Of a DNA stretch of 64,000 bases, positions 35,410 to 46,405 are shown in pieces. Source of the stretch: Paragonimus westermani (taxonomy: Eukaryota; Platyhelminthes; Trematoda; Plagiorchiida; Troglotrematidae). Position 1 is the stretch's first letter; every line of letters starts with the position of its first letter. The translations under genes were made by a program, and so were the position numbers. The stretch is from NCBI GenBank assembly GCA_008508345.1, contig QNGE01000844.1, positions 151,600 to 215,599 on the forward strand. Reading direction: 5' to 3'. Under the pieces are notes generated by a model. That model had not been told where the DNA came from. It worked only from the letters and a program-made list of their open reading frames with translations, and made no database searches.

Positions 35410-38400
35410 TGCCAACCTTCGATGAGAAGAGCAATACAAAGGTCTGAACTTCAGTTGAATAAGATGAGCATATTAGGAGACCTGTGTTATCGCTCGCGCT
35501 ACTAAACGAAACCAGGTCTAGCTGGCACTTATCACTTAACGGTCGTGCGAATGACCAATCGGTTGTTCATGGGTGTATTGGTGTTGGAGCTGCAATTGCG
35601 CAAGTGCTGTTACTCCGATTTATATCGAATTGGGCGGAACCCTAGTAAATGGCATTCTTGAAATGATCAATAAATGCAGTGACAATACTATCAACTGAGA
35701 GTTATCCAAATCAAAAGGCGGTCAAAAGGACCGCTTTATTGCTCTAGTGTTAACAGGAATGTGAATTTGGCTGCCTTCTATCCTGAGACAGATTATATGT
35801 GCCGTTAATTGAACATTGAAAGGGCTGAATAATGCCATGTTGGTTGAACTGGGTAATTTTATTTTTAACGAGATACGCGCCTACCTGTGCGGATGACGTT
35901 CGTTTACAAAATGAGGCTTAACAATAGAACAGCGCCGTACGAACGAGTTCATCTGACTGCAGCGTATCTCACACATCCTTCCTTCAATAAACTGTCTACT
36001 AGGTATGGTTGTCCTTTCGTCAACTGGTTGGCTTGTCATTCCGCTTCTCTCTGTGGAAAGCGCTCGGTGCATTGGTATGAACCAGAGTATGCTGGAAACT
36101 TAGTCCGATGGTCAATTGCCATGTGCAACTTCACACAGAAAACATGATTATTTGCGAACAAAAAGCGACGCACGGCGTTTTTGGTTACATTTGGACCACA
36201 TTGCCTAGGTCTTGTTTCGAAAGTTGAGCCTGTTGTATTTTCCTTTATTGATCGCCGACGGAAGGTTAATTTGCGGTCCAGGAATTTACACAGTGTTACT
36301 ATGGAATGATAGTTTTCACAGTTGCTGCTCTCAGCCTAAATGTGACGCCTGTGAGTGGTCTAATTATCATACCTCTGCATATATGGTGTCGTTGCATCGT
36401 CTCTACTGTACTCGTGCACCTCAATCGAAAGGCTTCAGTTCCAACCCTAGAATGTGAAGACGTGAATGCTACAGCGTTTATCGGGAACAATTAAAAAAAC
36501 CATACTACAAAAGCTCTGAATGTGTATAGCAGTCAGGACAGATGAATCAGACGCAGTGACCATAAGTGGCAGTCGTGACATTCGAACGAACCAGGCTATG
36601 TAAATTGATCGTGATAGTTTTTCTATCTTCTGGCATTTTTTTGCGTCGTACACTCAATGAACGCCACGCACCAACCTGCTGATGTAGGCCACAGTAGTTG
36701 TGTCAACTCCTAGTCTTCTTGAGAAAACTTAACCATGTATCTGAGTAACCATCTCAGTTTGGTATGAAACGGAACCGGAGAGGACAGTTGCGGCTGTAAC
36801 AGAACAAGCTTCGTCAATCACTTCCGCTGGAGGCCTCACAAAACATAACCACACACACAGTGGGGATAAGCAGATTGGCGACTAACTATTGGTCTAGAAT
36901 GCACTGGGCGGAGACTTAAATTTATCACTGGTTTGTGAAACTCCTATCACCGTTTGACTGTACCTGTAAATAACTTAACCCACTCGCTTACTAACTCAAC
37001 TTCAACAGCGACTTTGAATCATTCCAGTGTAACGTAGTTAGTGTGATTTACGCTTCAGTTTTTTTTGGGAGTACACGGCAAGCTGTACGTACGGCGTCCA
37101 GGATGGTAGTTTCTTTCGCCTACAATAACAATCTTATAGATGAAGAAATTAATTACGATGTGATACACCGTTCTAAAAGTTGTTTATAAGACGGCAGACA
37201 TTTGTGATAGCCTATGGTACGGCAGCGTACCATAAATTGTATTGTTGTTAATCAACTTTGAAAAATGCGGTTTCGTACGTACCATGTTTGCTTCGGACAA
37301 GTATATTAACTGTGCATCGACTCGTGAGAAGTATCAATTGTCTATCGGTACGCGACAAATAATATAGCTTGAAAAACTTTACGTGCCTGTTCTCCACAGT
37401 CTAGCCAGGCTGGAAGATTATTTTTAACTGTTCACATCAATCGCGGTTCGTCATGGTGCTTCATCTAAATCGTAACAAATGGCTTTTGCTATACAACACG
37501 GCAGTTCACCGAATGCGTGGTATTGCTGCTCGATTTTGTTCAAAATGATGTTTGATTGTCAACAGGGCAAAGTTATCATTCAGTTCATCCTGCCAGGAAC
37601 GTTAGTGTTTTAACTAACACTGTGGACGGATAGCGTGATGGGTTATATTCAAATGTGAGGAGTTAGTAAAATGTTTTGGAACACTGATGCCCACAATAAT
37701 TCGTCTTGTTTGAAACGGTGGAATAATGTTTTCACACTCTTGAAACAAGAATGTTTGAGAATTGTCATTTTCTCCCTCTTGTGGTGCGCAACACACCACT
37801 GCTTATGAACTCGTAGAAAGGGAAACTTAAACCCTAGATCGCTTTGAAGTGAAGTTGTGCTCAGTCCAAATCAAAATACCTCAGCGACACCATATCCATT
37901 TTAGGTGATGTCTGCGAGTTACGTCCTATATGTTTCGGACTCAGCGGATGAACTATATGAATGCAAGTATGCCGTTGACCACGGTACGCTGCCATCTCGG
38001 ATAGACTTTCTAGCCAGCGATTTAAGTGATCATGAAGACACCAGTCAACCAGGCGAAGCCTTCTCGCTTTCTTCAGTGGAACAGTTAGGGTCTTCGTGAC
38101 CACGCCGCAGCTTAACTACCACGTGGTTTCATTCTACTGTGTTGATGGTCTCACTATCTACCCCCTATGGTGCTCATTGTTTGTACTGAAGCATGGGATA
38201 CTTTTGCGTCAAATCCTACTCTTTTTGTTACTTTCGTCCCCAAACCACGATTTGCTTTCTTCAAGCATTAATATTCAACAGCGGTAGATTGCTGTCTTTG
38301 CTGATGGTGGCAATCTTCGTGAACGTCTTCGAGGGACAAGCCTACCACAAACCCATTGGGACGTCTGACCTCGTTTTGCTTGCCGCACTGTTTTCAGGCA

Positions 38401-41400
38401 AGACATGCAGCAAACATTGATGATCGACAACCGATTGTGCTCATATGCTTCACCTGAGATTGTGCCCTAGACCTTAGGATACACCAACCGATTGTTTGAG
38501 ACGAACTGATTCCAGCAAATGTATCCATGCGCTGTGTAAATACTGTGGCTTATTTTCTTTCAACAATATGGCTAACTTTTCAGTACATGCAACAATCCTA
38601 TAAAGGTTCATCACCGTCGCCAAGACATAAACAGCAAAGATATAACTCGCCGTGGTTTTGCGTGTGTGCAAGTTTCTGTTTGATTACTGCTACTAAAGCT
38701 TATCTAGCAGGCGTTTAGTCGTCGTTGGCTGCATGCGTACCTTCTCATTTCACGTTCACCAATTTGTAGATTAAACATCACCCACAATTGATCGCAGCTG
38801 TCGCATTCACACCGATTTTCCGATCGTCCCCTTTCGAAAAGAAGCACTACACTCAAGTTTCGCTCTCACGAAAGCGTGACCGGAGTTCTAGACCCGGCTG
38901 TTGCATGGATATGCACCAGTTACGAGCCCTAATAACAGCGAAACTCGAGCCTAGTGTTTTTCGGAAGAGGCCGACTGGAAAGTTTGTGTGAATGCGACAG
39001 CTGTGATCAATTGTGAGTGATTTTCAATCTATATGAGAACCAAAACCCTCTATCACTTTTCAATTCACTAATCTGGTCTACCATTTAGATCAGTCATGTT
39101 CCGTAGATCAGCTGATAATTGGCTACAATTGACTCTTGTCCACCATACTATATGTGTAGGTGGCCTATGCTTTGGTTTTTTCGGTATTTTAACTATAAGG
39201 AATTGGAAGCACTAACGACTTGTTGTTTTCACCCCGTCGCTCTTTTCTTTCCAATTATACAGGAATCCATACCGAATCAAGCGTCTATCACTTATTGTTC
39301 GTGCTTCTTTTCTACGACATTCTGTTCGACCAGTCGTTTCCTGATGTCTTCTATTCTTTTCGGCAATCAGCACCGCTAGACTTGTTTACAGACGATTTCT
39401 ATCATACTCGACACAAGCTAATTGAACAACGGCTAACTTGGATTCTTGATGCAGAGAAAGTGGATCAAGCAAATGTTAGTTTGGTACTGTGTTCGTTTTT
39501 TTAATGGAAGAAACTTTTTGCTTAAAGTTTTATATGAGTTTGAATTGATGCTAGCGTTCAATAGTATTTCTTTCATGTAAGTGATTAGATTGCTTGAATA
39601 GACATGGTTGCGGTTGGCTTCGGATTACCTGCTGTTTAGAGATGGTTGCCATAACAAGTGTGATTGTCGGGAAATTACGCCATGCGCTCCAGTTCATACT
39701 CTGTGGTGCTAAGGCTGGACGGTCAACTCAACAATTGGGCATCGCAAAAATCCCCCGTGTGACAACTAAGTCGTGCGTGAACTAGAAACTCATTAAGTCA
39801 TGACAAGGATTTGTGTGGCTGTTCGACAAGATTACTTAAGAGTATCACGGTATTATGACCACCTTTGACAGAATTTCGTCTCCATTGATCATTGGCTTCC
39901 AAGAATCGGCCGATTCTGTTGGCTGTGTACGTTCTCAAAGGACATTCTGAGGGTATGCACATAATTGTTAATGAAAGCATGTTCCGCTTAAGTCAGTATG
40001 TTGATAATGGCTATACTGTCACTGTGGAAAATAGGCATCGGTGGCTGTTGCCACTCATTTCGTATATCTACGTGGAAGGCTCAATGGTATGAGAACGACA
40101 AATGAAGTTCTAATTTGCTAAGTTATGTACGAGTTGTTTTTGTCTTTCGACTTAAACTGAAATTTTAGACATCGGTTTATTTCCAACAGTCCAAACTAAC
40201 CGTGGCTACTGCAGACAATCCTTGAACTCAGCAACCAATTGTGCAATAGATCTTTTCGAAGTACCAGAAATCCAGTGAGCCATTACGTAACCGAAAGACA
40301 AATGCTACGAGCGCGCTGCTCCACAGTTTCATGTGCTCATACGTGTGCTTTTTATGCATACTTCTCGACAGAATAATAAAGCCGCACAGTTTTAAAATCA
40401 TTATTCATATTCTTTTTAAATCCAATACCTATTTTCGGAGTTCACAATATAAACGCCTAATACATCTTACAAATAAAACAGGCATGTGTTGTGCTTTTTG
40501 AAGAGTTAATGGTGATTCTTTCTTCGGAAAATCCTCCCAGAAGGTAATTTTTCCCTTCCACTTGATAGCCGTTACACGTCACCTTCACTTGCACCTGCTG
40601 ACGGGATCAAGTGTATCAGGCTTACGCCACGCCATTCTTGTCTTAGGCTGCTATGAACTCAAGCAGTGTTGTATACCCTGACATCTTTGTAAGCTTACTG
40701 GTCTAGTATGCTACAAGGGTTTTCGATTGGGATTAGCTCAGAACAACCGACTGAATAGTCTTAAACCCGTAGCACGCGGAGCAGGAACGGCATTTTTGTG
40801 ACGTTAGGCACATTCATAGGATATTTTCTCGTCGTAAAGTGACTTAACTTGACAAATGTGACGTACTCAGTCACAATAAATAGCACTCTGCTATACTGTC
40901 CAGCATGACCATCCACGCCATTCGCTGTAAACGAACCACAAACCATCGGAGATTGTCTATCGTGAGGTTTATCGGAACACACTCCTTTTCGAACACCAGT
41001 TCCATGTCTGTAAATTAGTCTTCCACTGGAGCAATTCAACCTTCCAAGTCTGTTAGTATCGCCTGCGTGCACCGGGACGGTTCACACTCTGTCCATTTTG
41101 TGATACGCCGTCGTCGCCGATGAGATTTTGGTGAGGATAGCAAAGGCATGTGTTGCCTTTGCCAACCAGCGTCATCTGTTGCGCCGAGAGGACGCGATTA
41201 CCGATAAAGGGAAGGGTACATAGCGCTTGTGATTCGTAAACTTGGGTCCTTCACGTCGAATATATCAACACCATTGTCTCCGTTTATTAGCCTACATCAG
41301 GCAGGATAATTTCGTAAGCAACGCGGCCGTTCACCGGCGTGTATTTCGAAACGCTCGGTATATGCTGGTCAACTGGTCAGGTCAGGTTGCACAATCTGTT

Positions 41401-44400
41401 ATGGTTGGGCCACATACTATGCATGCCAACTGGGTGTTTACTTCACCGGGCGTCATATACTAGGAAAACCAACAGTTCACTAAAACCGTGGGGTTGTCAA
41501 GAAATATCTTTGTCACAGGTATGAAGATCCTAACAATTCTATTAGGTAAAGTGAGTGAGTGTCGCCTACTCGGCTAGAGACCTCATGATCACTCAAATAA
41601 CTGCTTAGGAATACTGCCCGCTGTCAGTGACCTACCTACATCTACAGCATTTCTATAATGGCTGGCAAGCAGTTAACCCTTGGTCGAACACCACGGCTGT
41701 ACCTCACGACAATTTTGGAGAGTGATTGACAAGCGAAGGACAGTTGTTCGCTAGCAAGCTGTCTCACGAAAACTAAAAGATGTTCGTCTGAGACAGACGG
41801 CCGGTTTATGAGCCGTACGGTTCTTGGATTTGTAGAAGGGAAACCTGTGCACGTCCAAATAAGCTAACTTGAGCCTGTTAGTGCCAGTGAAATCGAACGC
41901 ACATCTTACTCTTAGTCGACCTGAATTACCGTACTTTGTTTACACCAAAACTGTCGTGTGTTCATACTGTTTTACTTCATCCGTTAATTGATTTTCGGTG
42001 AGGCGGATAATTCGTTGTTTAGCCGTGTAGCATGTGATTATTGATTTATTGCAGTCTAATGCTTTGGACCCTGTGGAACAATGGATCACTGGCTGCTGGA
42101 CGGCTCATCATGGTGAACGGTGTTTATGGGTCAGTTGGGACATCCTGGACTCAGCAAAAGATGCATATGTAAGTCACGTGTTTTTTGTGGACAGGCCGTG
42201 AACCTTGTAGCGTGTACTGTAGTCTATTCACAAAGGTAGGACAACTGATGCTCAATCCAAATGCTGGTGGTCGCGTTTCTGCGCGACACGTCCGATGTCT
42301 ACTCACTGCCGGAAGACTATTCAGAGCCTTCATTGGACTAGAACGTTGTAAATGTTACAAATACTCGGTGTGACTGTATACGTGCTCACTCGTCATCTGT
42401 CTTTATTTGCTTGCATGCACATTCTGCTTTTTTTTACGACCATTGAGGGTGGACGAACTGTCTCCTTCGTATTCTGTTTAGAATTTCAAAGCGTTCCGTG
42501 TTGCTGGCATTCCAAGCACATTTCACCTTTAAATTGGATTCGCGTGTAATCATGTGTACATTCGTACACGCTGATTTGTGTACTCACTGGAGAAATGTCC
42601 ACACAAGTGTCTGCATTGGATGCGGTGGTGTAATCCAGGATTGGTGCTAACGATCAAGTTTTACTATCCCAATCACACCTTTTCGAGCGTGTTTAAAAAA
42701 ACGGTAGACCGATCACACGATTAATCGAATATGGAAATCGATTATGACGTTAGGTCCCGCGCACATCATTTGCTAAGAGCCCTGATTTGTTAATTTTTCA
42801 GACGTGCCAACTTTTGGTGACTGCTTTAAACACAGTCAGGATTCTTTGTTTTTCGGAATGCCTTAGAGACCGCGTGCTGACAGAACCCATCATGTCCGTC
42901 GCCCTGTGCACCAATTCCCGTGGGACGGTCGGCGATCAGGTTAGAAGTATGGTAACAGTATAGCAGATCTACCTATGTCTGCGATGGGAGGAAACGTTAA
43001 ATGACGATGTCTGTAGACCGAACTCATCGGTATCATTTCAGTGTGAGATGGCCATCTATCACAGGTATATTTTGTTTCAATAGACGCCCGGTTGTTTGTG
43101 GTCATCCTAGTAACTATCTTGGCGTGTATATAACCGAAAATGCATCTCTCAAGCGCAGTTTCAATCGATGTGAAATAACGCCTCGTTATGTCACGCGTTC
43201 AATTTTTTTGTTTTCTATGAAGGATTTATTCTGGTGTCTCGGGCCCAAAGTCGTGCACGCCGTCTGCTATCAATTAGCCAAAGATTTCCGACACTGGAAG
43301 TCAGGTCTTCCCGATTTGGTCGTATGGAGCCCACGCGATCGTCGATCAAAGGTGAGTTGTCTGTACTCCAATTCCACATTGAACATGAAGAAGCATTATC
43401 ACAGTGGACGCACACTGGTGCATTTTATGTATGAATCATACAATGACGAGCAAAAATGGCTATTCCATTTTTAAGACTCCGAGCTCTTCTTTCAATGGAA
43501 TTGTACTTGTCAAAAAACGTTGCATAGACAAGTACAACACAATCTAGGCTTGAGGAAGTCTGGCTGCAACGACGCCGAACATTAACTACACAGTTGAGAA
43601 TCTGAGCATGGGCTGCGGTGTTTTAAGCGGTATGGTGGTACCATTCAGCCGCGTATTGCATGTACATCAACTCGAAAGTCTCGTTCCTGAGACGTCTAGA
43701 TTTGAGACGACGTGAGCGCACGTCTGCATACCCAATGCGTGCGCGGTTGTCATGCAACGATACCACTTGCAGACAGGTTTGATTGATGTCGCCTCGGTTT
43801 CAACCGCTCGGTCGATCGGTCAGTGACTATGTGCCGTCCCACTGAGCACAGATAGTGACAGTGCGCGTCGTATGTGCGCTTACGTAAGTGCTGTATCGGA
43901 AGAAATGCAAACAGCTGATGGCCGATCAATCGCTCTGCTGTGATATCGGAGAAGACGTCTATCAAACATATCCGAAATCTAGGCCACTGTGACAACCGCG
44001 TACGTTCACGGTGCGCTAACATGGGTTCGCGTTATCCTAGCCTTTTCAGAAAACGCAAGTGACTTTCTAGTCGTATCGCCTTTTGTGGCAGGGGACCAAA
44101 CGCGTTGAGGCATAAAACCTCTGTGAAGTATGGGTGCAAAATTCCTTCGCGCCCACAACATACCGGATTGAAGGATTCATTAAGTCTCAAACTCTACTCA
44201 GTCGTTCACACATGCGGTTATTCTTTAGCGCAGGCGCATGTATTCCAATTAGGCTTATTCCGTAAGCAACTATCTAAGTGCTTGGTACATTTTGTGGAGC
44301 TATATCCAATGATACGAAACAGTACTGTCGGACGCTGCTTTCGCGGATTCACGTTGCTTGCATCAGAAACGTAGCATTAAGGGAAGACGTTTAGTGGAGG

Positions 44401-45930
44401 TAGCCAAATTTGAGGTCGTACTCGCAAGACAGTTATTCGTTCTGGTGTATACTGAACTTATAGGAGCTTCGGTCGAAATAGTGTTTTCAGTGTAGGCTTG
44501 ATGTAGACCAGTTGTGACAACACTGACTAACATGCATGCTCTCTGGTTTAAACCCCGGTTGTCTCGTCCACTCTTGTGTTGATTCATGTGGCCTTACAGT
44601 ATCCAGTCTAGATGTGTCTTGCTAGAGTGTACGGGCTAAAAAAACGGAAAAACTAGGATCTACCCGTTTAATGTGCACCTCAGATCACGTTTTCCACTTA
44701 ATAATAGTGTTGGCAGTCTTATTTATTCTGCTTCCTCCCAAGAATTCCTTTAATTAGGCATGGATAACGCCTAAACATTTCAAGTGGTTTGCATCTCGAC
44801 GGGTTTAATTTGCAATTAAGCAACCAGATTCAACAATTATTCTGGTGTTCGAATTATTTTCTGATGCTTTCTGTCCAAAAAATCAGATAATCGAAGTCAA
44901 GGGTCCTGGAGATCAGCTGTCTACCAAACAGATTATGTGGCTGGACGTACTTGTTCGTTCAGGAGCAGACGTAGAAATCTGTCACGTATCCGGTGAGTTG
45001 GTGTTTCTGCAATCTAAAAGTGTCCAAATAATGTCTGATTTGAAGTCAACACATTTAGGCTGGTTGTTAGAGGTACACGAGCTTACATTTGAACACTGCC
45101 GCCTTTTTCACCCAGTGTCGCCTAAACAAGAACGGCCGTGGTCGAACCGGAGTGGGTTTCTTTGCAATCTGAAGGATGTGTCAGCTGATTTCTATGCGTG
45201 TACGATGTTGTCAGGGGTGACCTACTCCTGCTAACAGGCAGTAGAATGATGTTTACCCAAATGAACGGGATCCCACTTAGCTGATGAGTTTCACACAGGC
45301 TCAGCCATCTTGAGTCGGTGCGATGAGAAGAGAAAATCCCCGGTCTTTACACCACTAATTGTGTAGAAACCTGCGGTAAACTAGCAGCAACGACACGTGT
45401 GCGTGTGTGTTTTATGAAACTGCTGATCCGAGTCACGCTTATCGTAAGTGCTTTTGTGCAGCTGATAGTACCCATCCCCCCGCGTGCTGCAATTAAACAG
45501 TGATAAGCTACTGAAACCCAGACGGGAGCAACTGCAGTAACCTGGACTCGAGCTGGCGGTCGAGTAATCGGCGCGAACTGAGAAGTAAACCAGATGTAAC
45601 CATTCGGACCTAAAAGCCACTCTTACGTACATAACATCGAGCTACACATTCTCCCAGAAACAGAACAGGAAATACTTAAAATGTTTTCGGAGTGCGCCAG
45701 CAACATGCACACTTACTCTAGCGTAATACAACTGTCCATATAAACATACAAACTTTAGTGACTGTAGATGCCATATCAATTTCTATTTTGTCCGCTCCTC
45801 TGCATTGTTTTTCTCTAACATTCGGTATGTCAAAATCTCTATAATCTGCCTGCTTTCTGCATTCACTGTTTCAGCCGTTCCCCACAGGTCTATCGTACCA
45901 AGAAAAGCATCCCTGTCTGACAGCTTGTAG
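27403..45930 (+). CDS. FAN1: FAN1, Fanconi-associated nuclease 1 (15-exon model)
   Basis: FAN1 is a nuclear structure-specific 5' flap endo/exonuclease acting in DNA interstrand crosslink repair. Proposed exons: 27403-27487, 27526-27651, 27707-27844, 27881-28085, 29123-29284, 30426-30524, 30577-30696, 30793-31363, 31948-32164, 39263-39474, 42055-42168, 42802-42939, 43223-43351, 44887-44992, 45875-45930. All junctions are GT-AG and all phases agree. From an ATG at 27409 the product is 823 residues (human about 1,017). A SAP-like region lies at about 118-160, a TPR-like helical region follows, and VRR-NUC is C-terminal. The catalytic residues are present as GLPDLVVW (Asp758) and IIEVKG (Glu773, Lys775), with the human spacing. 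The N-terminal UBZ finger of vertebrate FAN1 is not seen. The first and twelfth exons are the least certain. Confidence 0.92.
29123..29284 (+). CDS. FAN1: FAN1 exon 5
   Basis: The frame reads VSRVLGVCWRPDRSRMRLLA then TVLWLTSLGSETG, matching the RAKAL...VFSRILLLFSL region of human FAN1. It enters and leaves in phase 2 and ends at a strong donor (CT|GTGAGT), joining exactly with exons 4 and 6. Confidence 0.78.
30426..31363 (+). CDS. FAN1: FAN1 exons 6-8 (helical TPR-like part)
   Basis: Exon 6 reads YNMLLVRRGDLVFPAYEIK, matching STVLLVNLGRMEFPSYTI of the human protein. Exon 7 reads LDLELRLNYLMSVRDYPSAT. Exon 8 (571 bp) carries REDVPAFLRRFTGPYRALRI, VVDLFERQRRYKDAVSLILS, CRAGWLLIRLMIDLGNHLK and GLRLSVYEQLLKLAG, matching the [20 protein letters not shown]...HRLSLYQRAVRL region. 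Introns between these exons are 52 and 96 bp. Confidence 0.92.
31948..32164 (+). CDS. FAN1: FAN1 exon 9
   Basis: The exon ends with VEQWVLCHYRHISGFERG, matching VEELALAHYRRSGFDQG before the nuclease domain. For the frame to continue into exon 10 (IHTESS, human IHGEGS) the donor must be CGCG|GTCAGC, a weak splice site. It opens the longest intron of the gene, 7.1 kb. Confidence 0.85.
32850..34200 (+). mobile_element. Penelope-like element inside FAN1 intron 9
   Basis: Plus-strand frames show a Penelope-like RT. KLHKSGVPL lies near 33,015, then DSAYYNLAQWLVQLFDPIHK at about 33,063-33,122. The open frame 33,154-33,507 holds YSVDVESLFTNVQLHETVDY (box A) and CAYKQFDGVTMGSPLGSTLAN. Later come PPFLDVLISRRLNGTLSRSVYRKATW and KKRVFINLPYAGDH. 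The YVDD box is eroded near 33,500. A GIY-YIG region could lie in 34,250-34,640 but is not convincing. The element is same-sense with FAN1, broken and probably spliced out with the intron. Confidence 0.82.
34650..37860. other. Middle of FAN1 intron 9, unassigned
   Basis: No coding domain is recognised. Apart from the TA microsatellite it appears as unique or very old repeat sequence. Confidence 0.4.
35373..35409. repeat. (TA)n microsatellite
   Basis: An uninterrupted run of TA dinucleotides of about 18 units lies within FAN1 intron 9. A shorter AT-alternating run is at about 35,125-35,142. Confidence 0.97.
37861..38140 (-). mobile_element. RTE-type LINE C-terminal fragment in FAN1 intron 9
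   Basis: The minus-strand frame includes DHLNRWLESLSEMAAYRGQ, the usual end of RTE ORFs (GPRD..RWLE...). The nucleotide sequence matches 54,080-54,235 in the same orientation (shared blocks such as CCAGCGATTTRAGYGATCA and CAGTGGAACAGT), so both derive from one RTE family. Confidence 0.75.
39263..39474 (+). CDS. FAN1: FAN1 exon 10 (start of nuclease domain)
   Basis: This is one of the best conserved pieces: IHTESSVYHLLFVLLFYDIL, FPDVFYSFRQSAPLDLFTDD and FYHTRHKLIEQRLTWI follow human [25 protein letters not shown]...[22 protein letters not shown] almost position for position. Confidence 0.95.
41230..41640 (+). mobile_element. RTE-type LINE C-terminal fragment in FAN1 intron 10
   Basis: Reads HHCLRLLAYIRQDNFVSNAA then VHRRVFRNAR, and in the next frame RLHNLLWLGHILCMPT, the C-terminal region of RTE ORFs (FDHRCLR...VSN..VR.RVF...HNLRWLGHVLRMP). 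Truncated at the 5' side. Confidence 0.72.
42055..42168 (+). CDS. FAN1: FAN1 exon 11
   Basis: SNALDPVEQWITGCWTAHHG and ERCLWVSWDILDSAKDAY align with human [34 protein letters not shown]. Phase 0 at both ends; the donor is TAT|GTAAGT. Confidence 0.92.
42802..42939 (+). CDS. FAN1: FAN1 exon 12, possible lineage-specific insertion
   Basis: 138 bp open in phase 0, bounded by TTTTTCAG and CAG|GTTAGA. It would insert 46 residues (TCQLLVTALNTV... to ...GTVGDQ) between SWDILDSAKDAY and DLFWCLGPK, where the human protein is continuous. Skipping it also keeps the frame. It may be a real extra exon, an alternative cassette or a chance open stretch. Confidence 0.45.
43223..43351 (+). CDS. FAN1: FAN1 exon 13 (VRR-NUC, catalytic Asp)
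   Basis: CLGPKVVHAVCYQLAKDFRH and [16 protein letters not shown] match human [31 protein letters not shown]. The Asp of PDLVVW is a metal-binding catalytic residue of the PD-(D/E)XK nuclease fold. Confidence 0.96.
44887..44992 (+). CDS. FAN1: FAN1 exon 14 (VRR-NUC, catalytic Glu and Lys)
   Basis: IIEVKGPGDQLSTKQIMWLD and SGADVEICHVS match human [34 protein letters not shown]. The E-x-K pair is intact. The donor is a strong GTGAGT at 44,993. Confidence 0.96.
45875..45930 (+). CDS. FAN1: FAN1 last exon
   Basis: After TTTCAG the frame gives AVPHRSIVPRKASLSDSL and a TAG stop at 45,928-45,930, resembling the human end (AVGAKSQSLS). An AATATA variant poly(A) signal lies about 36 bp after the stop. 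Confidence 0.8.
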
Positions 45931-46297
45931 CATAAATATCAGAAAACCATGTAAATTTATATTCAAATATAAAGATAATGAAGACCATGAGAAAGCTACT
46001 GAATTGCGCTTTACAAACATAGTCTGAGAAACATCACGGGATTTTTGTGGAAATATATGTATGTATGTTCAGAGCGAAAGGTTAGTCAGCCATCTAACAT
46101 TGCGTTGCTCATTATCATCAGTGCAAGCAGAGTGTAACACTGCCTTTAGTACAGTGCACGGAGGCATGCACACCGGTGATAGAACGAAATCAACGGGTTG
46201 GAAAAGAGAGGAAAAACAAAACCTGGAGAACAATGACAGCCTCTCTGGATTGGTTTGAGGCAGAGTGAACAATTTACACCCATAACGGTTACAAACA
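45931..46297. other. Convergent intergenic space FAN1/EIF3J
   Basis: 367 bp separate the two stop codons. Both 3' UTRs must end or overlap here. No repeat is recognised. Confidence 0.7.
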
Positions 46298-46405
46298 TCA
46301 CATGAAGTCGTCAAACTCATCTGGTTCTACGGCGTCTTCCTCCACATTGTAATCGTTCTCGCGCTCCACCAACAGCTTTCCCTTGGCCTTTTTCTTTACT
46401 TTGCC
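46298..46405 (-). CDS. EIF3J: EIF3J last exon
   Basis: GKVKKKAKGKLLVERENDYN then VEEDAVEPDEFDDFM and TGA. The basic stretch followed by an acidic tail ending in DFM is the C-terminal mark of eIF3j. It is phase 0 after TTCCAG. Confidence 0.93.
   Translation of the reverse strand, partial: GKVKKKAKGKLLVERENDYNVEEDAVEPDEFDDFM

Noticed and set aside
29898..39058. Weak similarity between 29,898-29,980 and 38,978-39,058 in FAN1 introns
   Set aside because: Only short blocks match by eye (GTGAGTG, AATGCGA); it may be an old shared repeat but was too weak to annotate.
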